NCBI RefSeq assembly: GCF_003399635.1 | Contig: NZ_NBXB01000015.1 | Span: 1-64,000 of the forward strand | Direction: 5' to 3' | DNA: 64,000 bases | Source: Subtercola boreus | GTDB taxonomy: Bacteria; Actinomycetota; Actinomycetes; Actinomycetales; Microbacteriaceae | Shown: positions 58,804 to 64,000 of the stretch, piece after piece | How positions within the stretch are numbered: position 1 is the stretch's first letter | Layout: every line of letters starts with the position of its first letter | The notes under the pieces: generated by a model | What the model was told of the DNA's origin: nothing | Database searches by the model: none | What the model saw: the letters and a program-made list of their open reading frames with translations, nothing else | Position numbers and translations under genes: made by a program

Positions 58804-59859
58804 TCAGCGCTCGTTCTGCGCCGGGATCACGACCTGCTTGACGATCAGCATGATCGATGCCGCCACGGGGATGGCGACGAGCGCACCGAGCACGCCGAGA
58901 AGCGAACCGCCGGCCAGAGCGGCGATGACCACGATCGACCCCGGCACCGACACGGCCCGGCGCATGATGTTGGGGCTGAGGAGATATGCCTCGACCTGCA
59001 TGTAGACGAGGTAGTAGATGGCGGCGACGAGCGCCGTCAGGGGCGAACCGATGGTCGGGATCAGGCAGATGCCCACGATGATGACGGAGCCCGAGATCGT
59101 TCCGACCAGCGGGATGAGCGAGAGGATGCCCGCGATGAACGCCAGCACGGCGGCGTACGGCGCCTGGATGATCGACAGGAAGATGAAGCTCAGCACGCCG
59201 TTGCACGCCGCCAGCGCCACCTGCCCGACGACATAGCGGCCGACCGCGTCGGTGATCTGTTCTCCGAGGTCGGCGAACCGCTCCCGCTTGGTGGCCGGCA
59301 CGAGCAGATACACCGTGCGCTTCATCATGCCGAGATTCGCAGTGAAGAACAGGGTCAGGATGATCACAATCACCATGCCGAAGACACCGTTCGCGATGCC
59401 GATGCCGACCTGCAGCGCACCGCCGGCGATGGTCGTGATGTTGCCCGGATCCCGCAGGTACTTGGTCACCGCATCCACGACCGCCTGCACATCGATGTAG
59501 CCGCCGAGCTGCTGGGTGAGATTGGACGCGAAGTCGGACGACGTGAGTTGCGCGAAGAGCAGCGGGACCTGGTCGAACAGCTGGCTCAGCTGCTGGATGA
59601 TGATCGGCAGTACAGCGAAGACGAGACCGGTGATCACCCCGGCCACAGCGACCACGACGATCAGGATGGCGAGGGCACGGGGCACCTTCTTGCGCTGCAA
59701 CCACGAGACGAGCGGATCGAGGCCGAGCGACAGGAAGATCGCGATGCCGACATAGGTGAGCACGGTGGCGAGGCTGCCCACCATGAAGAGGATGAGCAGG
59801 CCGAGGCCTACTCCGAGCGTGCCGACCAGACCGAACACGAAGGCGTTCTGAATCTTCAC
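58804..59859 (-). CDS. AI-2E family transporter, paralogue 1
   Basis: A 351-aa membrane protein of the AI-2E (TqsA/PerM) family with about eight helices. Conserved segments include YVGIAIFLSLGLDPLV, ATKRERFADLGEQITDAVGRY, VVGQVALAACNGVLSFI and YYLVYMQVEAYLLSP. The family exports autoinducer-2 or acts as a sodium/proton antiporter; the substrate here is unknown. GTG start with GAGGAG; a TAGAAT -10 box lies about 42 bp upstream. A close paralogue begins at 62977. Confidence 0.9.
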   Translation of the reverse strand: MKIQNAFVFGLVGTLGVGLGLLILFMVGSLATVLTYVGIAIFLSLGLDPLVSWLQRKKVPRALAILIVVVAVAGVITGLVFAVLPIIIQQLSQLFDQVPLLFAQLTSSDFASNLTQQLGGYIDVQAVVDAVTKYLRDPGNITTIAGGALQVGIGIANGVFGMVIVIILTLFFTANLGMMKRTVYLLVPATKRERFADLGEQITDAVGRYVVGQVALAACNGVLSFIFLSIIQAPYAAVLAFIAGILSLIPLVGTISGSVIIVGICLIPTIGSPLTALVAAIYYLVYMQVEAYLLSPNIMRRAVSVPGSIVVIAALAGGSLLGVLGALVAIPVAASIMLIVKQVVIPAQNER

Positions 59860-59900
59860 AGTTTCTCCTCTGAGCCCCCGGGATCTCGGGGCGCAGAGAC

Positions 59901-59906
59901 ATTCTA
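59901..59906 (-). promoter_or_regulatory. -10 box TAGAAT of AI-2E paralogue 1
   Basis: On the minus strand TAGAAT lies 41 bp before the GTG at 59859, leaving a short leader with the GAGGAG site. The -35 region is not recognisable. Confidence 0.4.
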
Positions 59907-60018
59907 GGGCCAGCTCCCGGAGCCCCGGCGGGCCGACGATTACCGGCGCACAGCGAAGTCTGGGAGCATACCCAAGGAGGATCAGCTATCTTTTAATGTC
60001 CTTGTCTGGAGTTCTCAC

Positions 60019-61851
60019 GTGCGATTCATACTTGCCATCTTCGCCTTCGTCGTTGCGACGGCGCTCATCGGCATCGGTATCGCCGAGCGCACGGTGCTGC
60101 TGCCCCCCTCGTCGCTGACCGTCTCCACCACCACGAGCGACGGGTCTCCCTACCTCTATATCGACGGCGATGTGCTCCAGGCGGAGAGCGGCAACCAGAC
60201 CGTGAGCCTCGGCGGCACCCCGACGGTCTTCGCCGCCTACGGCCGCACCGACGATGTGAAGGCCTGGCTGAACGGGTCGTCGTACGACAGCGTCGGATTC
60301 GACGCCAGCGACACCAGCGGGCGCACCCTCACCGCAACGACCGTCGCCGCAACGCCGGACGGCGAGGCGAACGTGGCGAGCGGCTCGGCCAACCCGGCGG
60401 GCTCCGACCTGTGGCTCGAACAGTTCACCAGCGACGGCGCGATGAACCGCACGTTCAACCTCCCCGCCGGCTACTCGCTCATCGTCGCGACCGACGGCAC
60501 CGCTCCCGCACCGAACTCCGTGCAGATCTCGTGGCCGCTCGACGACAGTACGCCGCTCGCGGTGCCCTTCCTGCTGGCGGGGGCCTTCTTCCTGATCGCC
60601 GGTCTTGTGCTGTTGCTGCTTGGCCTCCATCACCTGCGAAAGTCCCAGGGTCCGAGGCGGAAGCCCCCGGCGCTGCCGAAGGGCAAGCGCTTCTCCTCGT
60701 CACGCACGAATGCGATCGAGTCCGGTGTCGGACGTCGAGGGCGCCGGTCGATCTCCCGGTCTGTCGCTGTCGCTGTGCCGGGCGTGCTGCTGGCAAGCCT
60801 CGCGTTCAGTGGACAGGCCTACGCCGCGACGGCCCCCGCCCCCACTCCCGGGCCGACCGTCAGCACCCAGACCAGCGTGCCAGCCACCGATGCGCCCGAC
60901 GTGTCGACTGCCACGCCGACCCCGGTGGCGACGGATGCGACGACCGGCCCGCCGCCTGCGGTGACCGAAGCGCAGCTGAACGGCATCCTCGCGAAGATCT
61001 CCGCGTCGACCACGGCCGCCGACGCCGCCTCAGACGCGACGGCGCTCTCAGCGCGGATGACAGGCCCGGCGCTCGACCTCCGCACCGAGACCTACGCCAT
61101 CCGGAAGACCTTCCCGTCGTACGCGGCGCCGCAGGCGATCCCGGCCGGGCCCTCGTCGGTCATCCTTCCGCAGGCGACCGACTCGTGGCCACGCACCGTG
61201 TTCACCATCGTCGAGAATCCCGACGACAAGACGGTGGCGCCCCTCTCGTTGATGCTCATCCAGGACACTCCGCGGAGCGTCTACAAGGTGTACTACGCGA
61301 TCGCGCTCGAGCCGAACACGACGCTTCCGCCGGTGGCACCTGTCACCATCGGAACCTCGAAGCTCGCGAACGACACCAAGCTCCTCGCCGAGACGCCTGC
61401 CGATGTGGCTGCCGGCTACGCCGACATCCTCGCCGTCGGTGAAGCGAGCCCGTACTTCAGCCAGTTCGATGCGACGGGTGACACCCTCCGCACGAGTGTC
61501 GGTGCTGCCTTCAAGGCCGACAAGAAGGCCAATCTGAAGAACACGGCGTCGCTCGATTACGCGAAGGTCGCGGGTGCCGGTGAGAGCATCGCTCTGGCGA
61601 CGAACCAGTCTGGCGCGCTCGTCGCCCTGAACATCCGGGAGTCCGAGACCGCCAAGGTCGTCGAGGCCGGAGCGACCGTGACGGCGCAGGGCGCGGTTGC
61701 GGCGGCGTCGGGAGTCACCGTCTCCACCAAGGGCACCGAAGCGATCTACGACTACCAGTTGCTGTTCTACATCCCGCCGTCGGGCGACACGTCGAAGGTC
61801 ATCCTTCTCGGTTTCGCCCAGGGCCTACTGTCTGCCAAGGAGTTGCCGTGA
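60019..61851 (+). CDS. large membrane-anchored exported protein, function unknown
   Basis: A 610-aa protein. An N-terminal membrane helix (4-22) is followed by an extracytoplasmic beta-rich domain to about 175, a second helix (about 179-203), a short basic cytoplasmic loop with RRGRRSISR, and a third hydrophobic stretch ending AYAAT near 270 that looks like an internal signal segment. A Thr/Pro/Ala-rich stalk (about 270-320) then leads to a large C-terminal domain. I do not recognise the family. GTG at 60019 with TGGAG upstream. It is coupled (GTGA) to the thioredoxin-TPR gene, which suggests a joint role in envelope or redox quality control. Confidence 0.72.
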   Translation: MRFILAIFAFVVATALIGIGIAERTVLLPPSSLTVSTTTSDGSPYLYIDGDVLQAESGNQTVSLGGTPTVFAAYGRTDDVKAWLNGSSYDSVGFDASDTSGRTLTATTVAATPDGEANVASGSANPAGSDLWLEQFTSDGAMNRTFNLPAGYSLIVATDGTAPAPNSVQISWPLDDSTPLAVPFLLAGAFFLIAGLVLLLLGLHHLRKSQGPRRKPPALPKGKRFSSSRTNAIESGVGRRGRRSISRSVAVAVPGVLLASLAFSGQAYAATAPAPTPGPTVSTQTSVPATDAPDVSTATPTPVATDATTGPPPAVTEAQLNGILAKISASTTAADAASDATALSARMTGPALDLRTETYAIRKTFPSYAAPQAIPAGPSSVILPQATDSWPRTVFTIVENPDDKTVAPLSLMLIQDTPRSVYKVYYAIALEPNTTLPPVAPVTIGTSKLANDTKLLAETPADVAAGYADILAVGEASPYFSQFDATGDTLRTSVGAAFKADKKANLKNTASLDYAKVAGAGESIALATNQSGALVALNIRESETAKVVEAGATVTAQGAVAAASGVTVSTKGTEAIYDYQLLFYIPPSGDTSKVILLGFAQGLLSAKELP

Positions 61852-62849
61852 GCCAGATTCCCCCCTCTGCCGCAAGCCTGAGAGGTGCTGTCGACCTCTC
61901 GTCGCTCGTGAACCGGGCGGCTGCCCCTGCGGGCACGCCCGCCGCCGGGGGAGCGGCGATCCCTGCGGCCGGGGGCCCGCCCGGGCCGGGCGTCAGTGTT
62001 CCGAGCCTGCTGCTCGATGCGACGGATGCGACCATCTCGCAGGTGCTCGACCTCTCCAACGCGGTTCCGGTCATCGTGGAGCTGTGGGCGTCGTACGCCG
62101 ACGCGTCACGGGTGCTCGCACCGATCATGCAGAAGGTGGTGCTCGAGTACGGCGGACGTTTCGTGCTGGTGCGCGTCGACACGGAGTCGAATCCGCAACT
62201 CACGTCCGCCTTCCAGGCCCAGACGGTTCCGACGGTCGCTGCGATCCTCGCCGGACGGCCCGTTGCGCTCTTCGAGGGCGCTCAGCCCGAGGAGGCCGTG
62301 CGCGAGGTTCTCGAGCAGGTGCTGCAGCTCGCCGCGCAGAACGGGGTCACCGGTTCGGCGATCCCGGCCGACGGCCGCACGGGAGCCGCAGACGGGGCCG
62401 ACGCGGCAGACGACGCCGAACCGGTCGAGGAGCCGCTGCCGCCGCACCACGCGGAGGCGTTCGACGCCATCTCCCGCGGCGACTACAAGGGCGCCATCGC
62501 GGAATACGAGAAAGCTATCGCGCAGAGCCCCCGAGACCAGCTGGCCATCGCCGGCCTCGCACAGGTGAGACTGCTCGACCGGCTCGACGGAAAGTCGCTC
62601 GACGAGATCCGCAGTGCCGGAGCCGTTTCGCCTGGCGATCTGGAGGCCCAACTGCTGGTGGCCGACCTCGACGTCTCGGGCGGGCATGTCGAGGATGCGT
62701 TCGACCGCATCCTGCTGCTTTTCCCCACGTCGGACCAGCCCACGAAGGATGCGCTCCGAACCCGTCTGCTCGAGCTGTTCGAAGTGGTTGGAACCGACGA
62801 TGTGCGGGTGACGGCCGCGCGCCGCAGACTCACGATGCTGCTGTACTGA
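61848..62849 (+). CDS. thioredoxin-fold/TPR protein (CnoX/YbbN-like) without active-site cysteines
   Basis: A 333-aa protein with an Ala/Pro/Gly-rich N terminus (about 1-50), a thioredoxin fold (about 55-165) and C-terminal TPR-like helices (about 205-330, including HHAEAFDAISRGDYKGAIAE). In place of the WCGPC active site it reads WASYADAS, so it has no redox cysteines. CnoX/YbbN-type proteins act as holdases for unfolded proteins. No signal peptide is visible. It overlaps the preceding membrane-protein gene by 4 bp. Confidence 0.85.
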   Translation: MSQIPPSAASLRGAVDLSSLVNRAAAPAGTPAAGGAAIPAAGGPPGPGVSVPSLLLDATDATISQVLDLSNAVPVIVELWASYADASRVLAPIMQKVVLEYGGRFVLVRVDTESNPQLTSAFQAQTVPTVAAILAGRPVALFEGAQPEEAVREVLEQVLQLAAQNGVTGSAIPADGRTGAADGADAADDAEPVEEPLPPHHAEAFDAISRGDYKGAIAEYEKAIAQSPRDQLAIAGLAQVRLLDRLDGKSLDEIRSAGAVSPGDLEAQLLVADLDVSGGHVEDAFDRILLLFPTSDQPTKDALRTRLLELFEVVGTDDVRVTAARRRLTMLLY

Positions 62850-62964
62850 CCCGGGGCGTACTGCCCCCCCGACTCGGTCGTACCGGGCCAAGCGCGGGCG
62901 GGCCGGATGCTCGTCACACGACGGCCCTCGCTGTCAATGACCCATCCCGGGCATCCGGCTGCAA

Positions 62965-62970
62965 TACAGT
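62965..62970 (+). promoter_or_regulatory. -10 box TACAGT, leaderless start of AI-2E paralogue 2
   Basis: TACAGT is followed by six bases (CGACCT) and the ATG at 62977. Confidence 0.5.
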
Positions 62971-62976
62971 CGACCT

Positions 62977-64000
62977 ATGATGTTTCGACGCTCCCGCCCC
63001 GCCCCCGTTCCGTCGCAGGCGAAGATCGCGCCTGAGGTCACGGTCGCCACAGAGGGTCGGCAGTCCTTCGCGCAGATCAATGCCTTCAAGATCGGCCTGC
63101 TCGGCGCGCTGGGCGTGCTGGTCGCGCTCGTCATCGGGGGAATCGTCTCCCAGCTGGGCACCGTGCTGGTCTACGTGGGCGTCGCCCTCTTCATCGCTCT
63201 CGGGCTCGACCCGCTGGTCTCACGGCTCTCGAAGCGGATGCCACGGGGCCTTGCCATCGGTGTCGTGTTCGGCATCGTGGTCGCCGTGCTGGCAGGGCTG
63301 CTGTTGACGATCATCCCGATCATCGTGGGGCAGACCTCCAACCTCATCACCGATCTGCCGGGCTACTTCACGAGTCTGCAGAACGCCGAGTGGGTGAAGA
63401 ACCTCGAGCAGCAGCTCTCGGGAGTGGTGAGCGTCGACGACATCATCAAGAACGTGCAGTCGTTCTTCAGCCCTGACAAGATCCTCGGGATCGGCGGCGG
63501 CCTGCTTGCTGTGGGCGCCGGGGTCGCGAGCGGGATCACCGGCACCGTCATCGTGCTGATCCTGACGCTGTACTTCCTCGCGTCGCTCCGGTCGATGAAG
63601 CGCATCGTGTACCGGTTCGTGCCGGCCACCAAGCGTTCGGGGTTCGCGGAGATCACGGAACAGATCACGCAGGCGGTCGGCCGCTACGTGGTCGGGCAGA
63701 TCGCGCTGGCGCTAGTGAACGGTGTGCTGAGCTTCATCTTCCTCACGATCATCCAAGCGCCGTTGCCGGTGCTGCTGGCGTTCATCGCGTTCCTGCTTTC
63801 GCTCGTGCCGCTCGTCGGTACGGTCACCGGATCGGCGATCATCGTACTGATCAGCCTCTTCGCCTCGCCGCTCACGGCGCTGGTCGCGGCGATCTACTAC
63901 CTCGTCTACATGCAGGTCGAGGCATACATCCTCAGCCCGCGCATCATGAACCGGGCCGTCTCCGTGCCCGGGGCGGTCGTCGTGATCGGTGCCGTCGCGG
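62977..64000 (+). CDS. AI-2E family transporter, paralogue 2 (partial, runs off the window)
   Basis: At least 341 codons remain open to the window end. After a basic 35-residue N terminus come helices matching paralogue 1, including YVGVALFIALGLDPLVSRL, ATKRSGFAEITEQITQAVGRY and YYLVYMQVEAYILSPRIMNR. It belongs to the AI-2E (TqsA/PerM) family; the substrate is unknown. A leaderless start is indicated. The C-terminal end lies beyond base 64000. The two paralogues flank the 610-aa protein and the thioredoxin-TPR gene. Confidence 0.9.
   Translation, partial: MMFRRSRPAPVPSQAKIAPEVTVATEGRQSFAQINAFKIGLLGALGVLVALVIGGIVSQLGTVLVYVGVALFIALGLDPLVSRLSKRMPRGLAIGVVFGIVVAVLAGLLLTIIPIIVGQTSNLITDLPGYFTSLQNAEWVKNLEQQLSGVVSVDDIIKNVQSFFSPDKILGIGGGLLAVGAGVASGITGTVIVLILTLYFLASLRSMKRIVYRFVPATKRSGFAEITEQITQAVGRYVVGQIALALVNGVLSFIFLTIIQAPLPVLLAFIAFLLSLVPLVGTVTGSAIIVLISLFASPLTALVAAIYYLVYMQVEAYILSPRIMNRAVSVPGAVVVIGAVA

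Noticed and set aside
1-64000. tRNA genes, insertion sequences or transposase genes
   Set aside because: No cloverleaf-like sequence, transposase motif or flanking direct repeats were found on reading the window, though a dedicated tRNA scan was not possible.

Overview
The window is GC-rich DNA from an actinobacterium, most likely a Microbacteriaceae-type organism. The evidence is the gene order smc-ftsY-ffh-rpsP-khpA-rimM-trmD-rplS-lepB-rnhB-DUF2469-yraN-comM-dprA-xerC-rpsB-tsf-pyrH-frr-cdsA, the F420-type luciferase-like enzyme, the DUF2469 protein, frequent GTG/TTG starts, and many genes whose start codon lies exactly 6 nt after a TANNNT -10 box (leaderless mRNAs). No tRNA, CRISPR array, prophage or insertion sequence was seen. 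No gene-free gap exceeds 300 bases.

Left part (1-20.7 kb): the tail of an rRNA operon (5S rRNA plus terminator) and a secreted His-rich protein are followed by a nitrogen-heterocycle catabolic island. Purine genes are allB-pucL (allantoinase, uricase), an 8-oxoguanine-deaminase-like amidohydrolase, the xdhC chaperone, and a two-gene xanthine dehydrogenase operon. Between them lies an eight-gene leftward operon: cytosine/creatinine-deaminase-like hydrolase, three-part ABC importer, SDR, creatininase-family hydrolase, FAD oxidase and PdxH-like flavoprotein. A divergent XRE-cupin regulator translationally coupled to a VanB-like ferredoxin reductase faces it, with a perfect palindrome in the shared promoter. 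A MetV-like zinc-Cys domain fused to a MetF-like barrel sits divergent from allB and suggests a one-carbon branch.

Middle-left (20.8-27.2 kb): molybdenum cofactor genes moeA-moaC-mogA-moaE (leftward), moaA-moaD (rightward) and a MoeB-rhodanese protein. They directly adjoin the molybdoenzyme xanthine dehydrogenase that needs the cofactor. A short BKACE-family enzyme ends the moaA-moaD unit.

Right part (27.5-58.8 kb): the conserved actinobacterial housekeeping region for chromosome segregation (smc), protein targeting (ftsY, ffh, lepB), ribosome assembly and translation (rpsP, khpA, rimM, trmD, rplS, rpsB, tsf, frr, map), DNA uptake and recombination (comM, dprA, xerC), nucleotide and lipid synthesis (pyrH, cdsA) and a DivIVA-like protein. 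Extra genes are inserted in it: a SHOCT-like membrane protein, an orphan barstar-domain protein, an LLM oxidoreductase, a GCS2 ligase, a DUF559 gene broken by one stop codon, a Sel1 protein, a membrane protein, a metallophosphoesterase, an M23 peptidase and a sugar MFS transporter.

Far right (58.8-64 kb): two AI-2E-family paralogues flank a large secreted or membrane protein and a cysteine-free thioredoxin-TPR protein. The second paralogue runs off the window end.

The intergenic DNA carries several long hairpins, including two copies of one palindromic family, a perfect 25-bp inverted repeat, and an 8-nt tandem repeat behind smc.
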